This document shows positions 25,154 through 34,757 of a DNA stretch of 64,000 bases, in pieces. Positions within the stretch are counted from its first letter, which is position 1. Every line of letters starts with the position of its first letter. The notes below the pieces were generated by a model, which was not told the origin of the DNA, did not search any database, and was given only the letters and a program-made list of their open reading frames with translations. The position numbers and the translations under genes are program-made. The DNA comes from Blasia pusilla (lineage: Eukaryota; Marchantiophyta; Marchantiopsida; Blasiales), in assembly GCA_050084515.1 (NCBI GenBank), contig CM114271.1:67022001-67086000 (forward strand). The letters are read 5' to 3'.

Positions 25154-26633
25154 CGGTCTGAATCTATTTTCACCATGGTACTTACAATAGGTAGCAAGGA
25201 CCTATTGCAAGTAGGAGGGTGAAAATAATCTAAAATTTTCATCAACAGCTAGAAAGCTTTAAATTTAATTTCTTCCCCAAAAATTAGATATTTTCCTTTG
25301 CTTCCAAGAAATGCTCCAAGTCTAGAAGAATTGTTCTAGCATTAGAAGGTTACAAAACCCAAACTTTGCATCTCTATCTCTCGGTCAATCAAGTCTCTCA
25401 ACCCTAGAATTTGGGGAATCATAGAGTCAAGCCTTGGAGAATGCTTTATAATGGACCCATGATGAAAAAGGAATAATCTTGTAAAAAAAAGAACATAAAG
25501 AGGACAAAAGGCTATTGAGGGAATAAAATCTATGTAAGTTCACAAAATGTGGAGAAGGAAGACTTAGGAAATGGAAGTCTTTTGAAGTACAACTAACTCC
25601 ATTATTGGGATCTCTTGGAGAGGGAGAGAGAGAATGAATGAATGAATACATTCAATGTCCAGAGAGAGAGAGAGGAGAAGAATCAGATTTCTAGTCCACA
25701 AGAAGCCTACAAATGCCTATGGGATCCCTTCATGTATGTGATAATGATATTGCATCCAAAAGACACCAGAAAATTCACATCCATATTTCAAACATTTCTA
25801 TTTGGGGTTCCAACGGAGGAGATTTCTTAATTTATTTTTAGTGAAGGCGGGGATTTTTTTTTCCAAACTCTTGATCCAGTAGCATAGTCAAGTTACACAC
25901 ATTTGAATGGCACAAATTCTTTTGCACAAGAGGCATACTCTCTCTCGAACATGGATCCTTTATGGCCTAGGTAGGGGACGCCATTGCCGTAGGGTTGAGA
26001 CCAACCCCTATTGTCTAAGGCAAGAGTTGTACTAGAGACCTTTAATTTGTCTTATTTCACTTTGAGAAGTCATATTCTAATCTGAAATTTATAATATTAT
26101 TTGGAAAATGGATTATTCATAGCCTTTTAAAAACAATCTCCCCAAGTTTTTGAGTTTTGATATTTTATAAAAATATTGAATTTGATTGATTTCACTTCAA
26201 AAGCGTCCACAAGATGTGAGGATGTTCACTTCTAGCAACCATACTTTTTCTTGCTCCCTATTTTTATTTGTCAAAGCTATTAATTTTGTAAGTCATATCT
26301 ATTGGGGATCTCAACAAGTAAAGTAGATAATGTTTATAAGGAGTTTCTTGATTCTATAATTTGATGATCGTAAGATCCTCAAAAATTATGATATGTGTGT
26401 TAAGACCATCAGTTGTATGAGAAAATTTCCTTCATGTCATATGGTGTTTTTCTCATTTCATCCTCCCTCTTTGTCTAGGCCCATATTGATCTTTAACATT
26501 GTCCAACCACAATTTCAACTATGTGTTGGTATGGCCATTACTTACAACACTATGACATGCAATATGTTTGCTTTCTTCATTTATCTTAGTTGCTCTTACA
26601 AGCATTATAGAACATGATTTTCTGTAGAACATT
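25152..26633. other. AT-rich spacer
   Basis: No recognisable coding or RNA feature. Short purine-rich runs of GAGA occur around 25,620-25,675. Confidence 0.6.
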
Positions 26634-27715
26634 GTGATTGACTATCCTATCACCCCAAACCGAACAAATTGGCACATGCACACCAAGAGAATCTATGATT
26701 TGATTACATCGGAAGGTGTTGAACAAACTAGAGATGATTGGAGAAGGCCTAGAAACAACCTCATCGATGTGGTAAAGGTAAGTGGCGTACTATGGGACGT
26801 TCAAATGAAGGGGCGATCATCCATCCATGACTCAATGAGTTAGTAATTTAGTCAACTTTATCCCCTTTACGGAGCATAAGCAACATAGTTGCAAAAAAAT
26901 GGACATGTCCACGGACATGGGTTTCAAGAGGTGGGACCCACACTTTTAGTCCATGATGGAAGGCAAGGCAAGGATAAGAGGAGCAATGAGGGAGGAGGGA
27001 GTGGAGGTGGAGGGAGGAAGAAATGGGGGAGTATGGAACACGAAGGAAAGTAAGGGGAATGAGAAAGAAGGGAAAGATAGGGCCCATACAGACAAGTCCT
27101 TCCATACGACAGACATAAGTCCACATACATGGACATGTCCACGGACATGGACTTTGTCCACATGCAACCTTCATAAGCAAATACAGGCCCAAACCTCCAT
27201 AGGAAAACCCCCATCGAATATAGTGTCCTTTAAAATGGCCTCAAAGTGGCCAAACATCAAAGAAGACTGGAACCTTGACTAACCGTATATAACTAAGGAG
27301 GAGAAAGTTGGGAGAACGATCATTGCTAAGATCTGAGCCTCATTTAGAATGAAATCTTTACATGCTATGAGAGAAGACTATGGGGAAAGGATCCCTCGTC
27401 TACTTTAGACACATACTATAGTAGGAGGATTCTATTAATATCAAAGAATTGCAAGCAAATAAGGAATGCTCCAAGAGCCCAACCAAGCCAACTCCTTACA
27501 AAGACAAAGGGGGCATGAACTCCTTTGAAAGAAAATCCATATTACCAAAAGTGATCGGCCAAGAGGGGTATCGATGGGCCAACGTGCTTAAGGGGGGCAT
27601 TTATAATATCTCTAAAAGCTTGGAAGTTCCTCTTATCAAATGATCCAAGGAGACTAAAAAGGTGGCTAGAAGTATGAGAGAACCTCGTCTAGCAAAGCAA
27701 GACGAGATGATTCAT
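26634..27715 (-). mobile_element. LINE copy H (degenerate, split by a MITE)
   Basis: Diverged copy of the same LINE family. 26,634-26,875 matches the CCHC-proximal part of copy A (around 19,650-19,860). 27,181-27,300 continues where A has 19,870-19,950, and 27,300-27,715 matches copy B around 59,440-59,860. The interruption at 26,884-27,172 is a MITE with its target duplication. No long ORF remains. Confidence 0.75.
26884..27172 (+). mobile_element. hAT-type MITE, GGTTGCAC family, copy 1 (289 bp)
   Basis: Flanked by a perfect 8-bp direct repeat ATAAGCAA (26876-26883 and 27173-27180). Left end CATAGTTGCA; right end, read inward, GAAGGTTGCATGTGGAC. Subterminal palindromes GGACATGTCC occur near both ends. 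It sits inside LINE copy H, and removing it with one repeat restores the LINE alignment. It has no coding capacity. The 8-bp duplication and CA..GGTTGCAC ends point to the hAT superfamily. Confidence 0.88.
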
Positions 27716-28850
27716 CCCCTTTTTTGTGCACATATGTTTCCAAAAATCACTCATTTTTCCAAAGAAAAAGAAGGGAAAAAAAACCAGTAAAAATCACCCA
27801 AGAAAAATAATTATTGGCCCAATGGAAAAATCTGAAAATTAGATTCATAAATAATGATAAAAATTCCTAAATTTCATGAGAAACCAAGAAATTTACATAA
27901 CCATCGAGAAATGCCAAGATGTAAGTACAACAGAATAAACTGACACGTAGAAAAAAACATAAAAGAAAAAATACGAAAGAAAAAAAGAAAACGAAAGTAC
28001 ATAAAGAAAGAGTTCACGTTTTGAGGAAATGGGCTCACTTTGAGATATTATTATTATTATTTTTGGACAAGTTCGCTGTTGACGTGGTCGTCTCGCCTGG
28101 TCCTCCTTCACGTGATGGATTTGATTTTTCTCATTTTTATTATTATTATTTTTTACTATTATTGATTCGAAAGAGGTGTGGACTCCTCACTCACTCACTC
28201 GAGTGGCGAAATCTATCTTCGCAAGTCCAGAGGACAAAGGCTGGAGTTTTGGGCATTGATTGTTGCGAAAGAGAGGGATGGGGTACTCGCCAGCTCTTGC
28301 GTCCCAAGGTCGTCCATAACAGGTAGCAGAGGCAAAGTCCCAAAAGGGAGGACCAGAAATACGTTCCCATAATGCCCCAAAAGGATGTCAGCGGCCCTTC
28401 GTTCTACACGAGAAATAGTATTATATGGTTTCCCTTTGTGGCTGGAGATGTCCGTATTCGGACTCCATCTCCGGAGGGGAAAAGTGGGCCACTTTTTCCC
28501 CCCCTTACAATAAATTTTTAAATAAATTAAAATACGATATGTAAAGGAAAAGCAATTTTCTCTACTCGCACGTCCACCATCTCCCCTCTTTGCCAACCTT
28601 TTGCTTTTGGGACGTTTATTTTTATTTAAGATAATGAAAATAGATTACAATAGCAATTTCCCCTCCAATAGGTGCAAGAATGGCTAATGGCATATTCTGA
28701 AAAAAGTGTGGAAGAATGGATATAGTAATTGAAAAAAATGAAGGGGATTTCCCTTAAAAAAAATTTTAATTTCTTGAAATAAAAGATGTGTCGTATTCTC
28801 TAGAACTCCTATAGAAGAGGAGGAGGAGAAAGCTTGCATGAAAGGAGGTT
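27716..28850. other. Spacer, no gene recognised
   Basis: AT-rich with A-rich stretches up to about 28,020, then mixed composition. Short ORFs lack family motifs. Confidence 0.55.
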
Positions 28851-28854
28851 GGGG

Positions 28855-30090
28855 GAATCTATTGGAAGTTCAAAAGAGGGGGACTCAAAGAGTCAAGTGC
28901 GAGAAGGCCACATTCGACCCGTGTAAAAGAAGAAAAAGGGGTGTCCCCCTCCTCGACTAAAGTCACCAACAACAAAAACAATATCAACTATGCGTAGAGA
29001 AACATAACTACCACTAAGAGGGCCTCTAGTATCGGCGTCTCCCACAGCTTGAGCCTACCTCAAAATCCTATTGGCTTGGGTACGTTGCAAAGCTACAGAG
29101 ACCCTTTGCCTACAATAAAGAATTGAAATAACCAAATAAAATCCATTTCTCAACTGGAAATTATGAGCGCAATTCTTAAGGAATGAATCAAACCTCTTCT
29201 CCGTTGCCCCATACATCTCTATTTTGGGGGAAAAATTAATGTCTATCATGAAGTCGACTAAAGAGACGTGTCTTCTTCATCACCACTGCTGCTCCTTGTA
29301 GCATTCTCCCTTGTGTCACCACATGGGCTCGCACAAACTCTTGTGTAGGACAATGGATCTGTCACTACAACATCAGCCAACACAACCTCAACCTTCTATG
29401 TCATACAAACATCAACACAAATAAGAGAACCCACACAGAGTAGTGCTACTCTTTGTGCACGTGGAAGCCACTCTTGCGAGCAAACCAGAACATGATATCC
29501 CACACAACATTGTGAGTGACAATCCTCTCATTCCCAACTGGAAAATATGCCAAATATACACTGAGAGGATCCAAACTCTGGTGACAATTACAATATGTGG
29601 AATCAACCACGATACTATCGACGGTTGGAGGAGGCCGAATCAAAACTACATCATTGTGGTGTAGGTATTAGGTAAGTGGTGCAATATGAAAAGCCGAGAT
29701 GACGGGGTGAATTCCCATCCATGAGCCTCCTCCCTTTGCAGAGCAAGAGAAAATATGGGCCCAAACCTCCATGGGAATATCCCCATTTGACATAGTGCCT
29801 CTAAAAATTGTCTTAAAGTGGGCTTCCATCAAAGAAGATTGGAGCCGAGACTATATAGAGGTAACTAAGGAGGAGAAAGTGGGGAGAATGGCATGGGCCT
29901 AAACTAGAAGGGAATTTCTACATGCTCTAAGGGAAGAATATAGTGGAGAAAGGACGTCTTCAATATAGGATACATATTGTAGGAAGAGTGGTATGTCCCT
30001 AACCATAAATCTAGAGCAAAGAAGGGGTGTTATAATGGCCCAACTCCCTAAAAAAGTTGAGGGCATCACTAACTCACTCACAAGATGACC
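28855..30090 (-). mobile_element. LINE copy C (degenerate)
   Basis: Minus-strand copy of the LINE family. It begins in the 3' UTR (CAAAAGAGGGGGACTCAAAG at 28,873, matching copy B 58,478). It runs through the endonuclease region (about 29,250-29,520) to the segment ACTCCCTAAAAAA..GAGGGC at 30,050, which matches copies A (19,975) and B (59,610). Many substitutions and stops are present, and it is older than A and B. It contains no RT palm motifs. Confidence 0.75.
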
Positions 30091-30284
30091 TATGCATAAG
30101 GGAAGAAGAAAAGGATAAGATTAGGACACATAAGAAAAAGATAGGAGGGAAATTTAAAGTTCCATTGTATAATAGGATCTTTAAAGAGGTTGGGATTAAG
30201 TCTTATGACATAATACTTTAAGAAAAGACACATAGGTCCTATAATCAATCCTATTTGATTGTAAGAAAATCAACACAAGAAGAA

Positions 30285-30336
<52 letters not shown>

Positions 30337-31100
30337 CCTTAAGGTCTACCCATGTTTCCTTAATGGTATAGATTACAACCAATGTGCAACCCTTTGAGAG
30401 AGGTGGGGAAGAAAATAATTAATATATACGTGTAGAGGATACATGGATAGTCTAGATAGCCAAAAAAAGAAGAAGGATGGAGAGTAGATGATAGATATTT
30501 ACCCTTCAATGGATTATTATCTTGGCCATCAAATGTGGAGAATCGGAGAGTAAGTCAAATCTAAAGCAAAATCTCCACTATCCATAGGTAATGTGGATTT
30601 TTTTAATAGTAGAACAACTTGAAATCAACCCATAGCAACAATCATGATTGAGAGATATAACATTTTGACTTAAATCAAACATGGTACCAAAGGAGGTAAC
30701 CGAAAACCAGTGTGCGGCCCTGCTTTTGAATTTTAATTAAACTTGATTGGGAGGAAAGTTAAGGGTTGGACGGGGAGAGACTAGAGGCACATCCGAACTA
30801 AGATGGGCAGTACCTTTGCAAGAGCGTTTAGGGTAAGAGGTGCCTCCAAATTTAGAGCCCCCTTACCTGAGCCGCCTCACTCGTACACAATACGCGAACG
30901 GACCAGAAATGAGGGGCTATAGTAACACTCACAGAGTCACATGATGTCGCGTTTGTTGTTGTCGAGTGGGGGTAGAGGGATGTACGTACTTTCGTTCCTC
31001 TCTCTCTTGCCCATTCATTGACGTCAAAATGCCACACACTTTGTACCCCAATGACGTGTGCTTTGTGTAACCATAACTGTGTCACCGGGCCCTTTCTCAC
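30091..31100. other. AT-rich spacer with a long CT microsatellite
   Basis: No gene recognised. A 47-bp CT run occupies 30,288-30,334. Confidence 0.6.
30288..30334. repeat. (CT)n microsatellite
   Basis: An uninterrupted CT dinucleotide run of 47 bp, the longest simple repeat in the window. Confidence 0.95.
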
Positions 31101-31113
31101 TCACACTAGAGGG

Positions 31114-31176
31114 CGAAAGAATGAAAGGGAGGGGATCTCACTCTCTCCCTCAGAGTCCCTCCCTTTCATTCTTTCG
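31114..31176. repeat. Perfect 20-bp fold-back
   Basis: Arms 31114-31133 and 31157-31176 are exact reverse complements (CGAAAGAATGAAAGGGAGGG) with a 23-nt loop. Confidence 0.85.
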
Positions 31177-31366
31177 TTCGCTGGTTGCAATACACATTGA
31201 TAGACCCAGAGCACGCACGGGAAGCACCGACCAATAAGTATGCTTTTTGTTCTTCGCATAAAGGAAATGCCAATCCAAGTTGTAGCCATTAAGATTTGTC
31301 CACAATCCAATCCACGACGAAACTGTTGCAGATCTCTAAGTTCAAGCAGCAGTGCATTACATCCTA

Positions 31367-31411
31367 CGACATCCCAACTCCCGCGTATACAACAGGGGAG
31401 TTGGGATGTCG
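31367..31411. repeat. Perfect 16-bp fold-back
   Basis: Arms 31367-31382 and 31396-31411 (CGACATCCCAACTCCC and its complement) flank a 13-nt loop. Confidence 0.85.
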
Positions 31412-32540
31412 AGGGCAATCCGACGTGGATGCCCTACCCAAAATTTACAAGATATGCCTATTTTATAAAAACCAGGGTAGAGGTAGTACTACGCACTAAA
31501 CCAATGCTACCCAAAAATTCAAAAGAAAAGATTCCTTTCAAGTGTTATTAAGACACTTTCCTTACCTCACTTCAATGTCTAAATAAAAAATCATCCTCTC
31601 TTAATAATAAAGATTAAAAAACTCCATATATGCCAAAAAAAACCAAAATGTACACTACTATACGTATGCTATGCAAGGACAAAAGAAATATGATAAAAAT
31701 ACCCTCTGCCTCAAAGTGCCTTACCCAGTCACCTGAATAACACACATCAATAAAAACCAACTCAAAATACTTTCCCTGTTTTAATTCTATATATATATAC
31801 TTTTTATTTATTTATTTATTCCATTGACTTAAATTGCCTTGATATACTTCGAAGGGCGACTGACCTAAACTTACGGATCACGTATTCAGACAACCGAGAA
31901 AAGACCGACAGCGCTGGGAACACTTCCTTCCCGGCGGCCATTGACCGCCGGCGGCGAGGGTCTTCAGACAGAGATCGTACATCGCGGTAGCGTAGACTCT
32001 CTCCGTCGGATGGGATCCGGACGTTTGGACGGAGGTCACGTAGCGCTCACTTCACTCTGACACGTGCGCGTGGCTAACCTAATCCCCGGCCGGCCAGGCT
32101 AATCGGCCACTAATGGCGTGCCTCCGAGAGGTAAGATTATCTCGTAGTAGTACATGGAATTATTAACTATACCAACAATTGACACCCCAAGAGGACTTTC
32201 TATTACTTTAATGTTTTTCTCCCACTTATCCTTCGAAATTCAATTATTAATTAAAATGAAGGAGATATCTCGCTATTCTTTGGGAAATGATATGTATAAT
32301 TCTACGTGCAATTGAGAAAGGGCACAGCAAGTTTTTGTGACTCTTCGTTTGCTTCCACTTTTTCAAGACCCCACCAAAAATGATATAAACCGTTCTCTCT
32401 AGTACTAGTTCAAACATCCTTCTTCTTTTCTCTCTCTAAGGAGATATGGGTGGAAAGCTCTTCCTTTTGACTTTTCAATCAAGAGAAAAATTTATGCCAC
32501 TCCTTGAAACTCACTCTTTACTAAAGTTTCATAAATGCCT
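31412..32540. other. Spacer, no gene recognised
   Basis: AT-rich DNA with a GC-rich patch at about 31,850-32,150. No protein family is seen. The short ORFs are not supported. Confidence 0.55.
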
Positions 32541-32544
32541 CTTT

Positions 32545-32690
32545 ATGTGTGGAGTAGTATACTCCTCCACACTACACTAAAGCTGGTGGTGGTGCATGGG
32601 TGCGCACCCATGCACCACTTTTAGTGTTGTTCTCCTCTATGACTATCCCTTGCAAGGAGACAATCAAAGAGGAGAACAACAAGTAGGAGT
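32545..32690. repeat. Cluster of nested inverted repeats including a 30-bp palindrome
   Basis: Three inverted repeats follow one another: GTGTGGAG/CTCCACAC at about 32,548-32,573; a loop-less palindrome at 32,589-32,618 (TGGTGCATGGGTGC and its complement) whose outer arms ACACTAAA/TTTAGTGT extend it; and GTTGTTCTCCTCT with its complement at about 32,626-32,690. The cluster lies right at the truncated 5' edge of the chromovirus relic. Confidence 0.75.
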
Positions 32691-32726
32691 CACTTGATGT
32701 TAACAAACTATAGTTACTATTAGAGC

Positions 32727-32943
32727 TTGCTAGTGTTTAAGCATAACACGATCTATGTGGGCGAAAGCAAACTCCATACTAAGGAGTTGGTAGAATGTCA
32801 TGGTGGAGCCTTGGTAGAATATAAAGGAGAGAAATCCACACCGACTATTATGATTAAGAGGTTCTTCTGGCCCAACGTGAAAGAGTGCCTTTTGGAAACA
32901 CCTATTCAAAAGGTTTAGGACAAAGCTAAGTTTTAGTACCGCC
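32727..32943 (+). pseudogene. Ty3/gypsy integrase, zinc-binding part (chromovirus relic, 5' piece)
   Basis: The frame reads F-K-H-N-T-I-Y-V-G, then L-V-E-C-H-G-G, then I-K-R-F-F-W-P-N-V-K-E, the usual pattern around the H2C2 zinc-binding domain of Ty3/gypsy integrases. After Q-K the sequence jumps to K-L-S-F-S-T-A, which belongs about 100 residues further on. So most of the catalytic core is deleted at about 32,915. The piece ends at the hAT target site (32,936-32,943). Upstream pol and gag are absent. Not functional. Confidence 0.75.
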
Positions 32944-33277
32944 CAATGTTCGAGAGAGATCCGGGGTTACGAGTAACCCCGGCCGGCAGTTTCCAGAAAT
33001 TGCCGACGACCCTAAAGGACCACCGGCAGAAGTTTTGGGGGAAATTGAGGAGATAACGGCAACTAACGGGAGAGACCATAAGGCGTCGGAATGTGACTGT
33101 TTCCCGGCAGGAATTTTCCAGAATGTGGCGGCTCCCGGGTAGGGAAGCCGGTTTCCGGCTGGAGTGGTTTTCCTGGTGGACGGTTATTTCCCATCTGGGG
33201 TGCTCGCTGTCAGAAATCCAGGAGTGGCGAGGATTCGCTTAGGGGTAGGCGGCTGAATCCACATCGTCCCCTCAAAT

Positions 33278-33421
33278 GTGTGCCCTAATGCCCGTTTAGG
33301 GCACACTAATTTGAGCCATCCGATCTGAATCGGACGGCTCAAAGTTTGGGTCCCATTATCTCTCCCATATCTCCCAGGGGCTCGCAGGGGGGTGGAGACC
33401 CCACTGCGGGCCCCTGGGAGA
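33278..33421. repeat. Three consecutive stem-loops in the hAT leader
   Basis: Stem 1: arms 33,278-33,288 and 33,296-33,306 (11 bp, perfect). Stem 2: arms 33,311-33,324 and 33,329-33,342 (13 of 14 paired, loop CTGA). Stem 3: arms 33,370-33,381 and 33,410-33,421 (12 bp perfect, extended by CGCAG/CTGCG after one mismatch). They lie between the left hAT end and the tandem-repeat leader. Confidence 0.75.
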
Positions 33422-33429
33422 CTCATTCT

Positions 33430-33850
33430 CCCAATCTCCTCGTCCGAGTCCTGCCTATGCAACCAGCAGCCTGCCTCCGAAACTCCGCAGCTCCGCTCCG
33501 TGACTTCGTCTCGTGACTCTCGTTCCTCACTCCGTCTCGATGTTGTGCTGCGGGGGAGCTGGAATCTAGGCAGACAAAAGTCACACAACTGTCCGAGTTC
33601 TGCCTCTACAGCGAGCCTCCGAAACTCCGCTCCGTGGGACCGTGACTCCGTCTCGTGACTCTCATTGCTGACTCCGTGTCGATGTTGTGCTGTTGGGAAG
33701 CTGGAATCTAGGCCGACACAACCGCCTGTCGAGTTACGCCTCTCTGACTGCTTCGAAACTCCGCTCGTGACTCTCGTGTTCTTGACTCCGTCTCATTTGT
33801 TGTCTTCTTTGTGAAGTTGGAATCTAGGCCGATTTGCTGCACTGGATCAC
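33430..33850. repeat. Three diverged ~130-150-bp repeats (CCGAAACTCCGCTC units)
   Basis: Units carrying CCGAAACTCCGCTC, GTGACTCTCGT, GACTCCGTCTC, TTGTGCTG and GCTGGAATCTAGGC recur three times, inside the hAT leader. Confidence 0.75.
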
Positions 33851-33889
33851 GTTTTTGTTGGTTGTGTAACTCAATGGATTTTTTTAGGG

Positions 33890-34690
33890 TCGCGTTGTTT
33901 GCTCATAGCCTGGGCCAAGTTGCAACGAGGTTTGTAGGGTCGCATTGCTCCTCTTAGCCTGGGTTCATTTCTTCTCGTAACAATCGGGTCGCGTCGTTGC
34001 TCGTAGCCTTGGCCGATTTTCCTTTGATTCCTCTTGGGTCGCGTAGCGAGGGCCAATTTGCTTCTGCTTTATGTTAGGTCGCGTTGCTTCTCGCAGCCTA
34101 GGCCGATTTGCTTTTGGCTGCTACCGGGTTGCGTTGCCGCTAGGAGCCTGGATCGCATTTCTGCTTGGCGGGTGACTCAGTTGTGTCGCGTAACTGGCGG
34201 TGCAGTGTTGCTTTGGTTGGTTAGTGTTTCTGAGTTTTCTTTGCGGCTGCTCTGCTAAGCCGCACTCTTTATCCAACGAGCCAACGAGGTTTGACAGGTT
34301 TGACGAGGTTTGACAGGTTGCATCGCAATCTTGTAGGGTTGCATTGCTGCTCTGAGCCTGGGTTGATTTCTTCTCGTTTTTGTTGGGGCGCGTCGTTGCT
34401 CGTAGCCTTGGCTAATTTTCCTTTGGTTCCTGTTGGGTCGCGTAGTGAGGGCCAATTTTCTTCTGCTTTATGTTAGGTCGCGTTGCTGCTCGCAGCCTGG
34501 GCCGATTTGCTTTTGGCTGCTACCGGGTCGCGTTGCCGCTAGGAGCCTCGGTCGCATTTTTGCTTGGCGGGTGACTCAATTGAGTCGAGTAACTCGCATT
34601 GCAGTGTTGCCGCTTGGTTTGTTGGTTTCTGAGTTTTCTTTGCTGCTGCTCTGCTAAGCCGCACTCTTTATCCAACGAGCCAACGAGTTT
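33890..34690. repeat. ~400-bp tandem duplication in the hAT leader
   Basis: The segment of about 33,930-34,290 is repeated at about 34,330-34,690 with an offset near 400 bp (for example CTGCTAAGCCGCACTCTTTA in both). Each half is itself made of about 50-bp phrases containing GGGTCGCGTTGCTGCTCG and CCTGGGCCGATTTGCTT. Short plus-strand ORFs at 34,034 and 34,433 are the two homologous copies of one non-coding frame. Confidence 0.8.
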
Positions 34691-34757
34691 TGACAGGTTT
34701 ACAGATTGTAGTCTAGATCAGTTTAGGCATTAGGTAAGTAGTTTTTGAGAAGTGCAC

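Noticed and set aside
26848-27214. Overlapping minus-strand ORFs of 73-114 aa
   Set aside because: They translate a MITE (26,884-27,172). Similar ORFs reappear in copy 5 (55,316-55,759) for the same reason.
34034-34657. Two 74-aa similar ORFs
   Set aside because: They are the same frame in two copies of a 400-bp tandem duplication in the hAT leader. There is no start-site or domain support.
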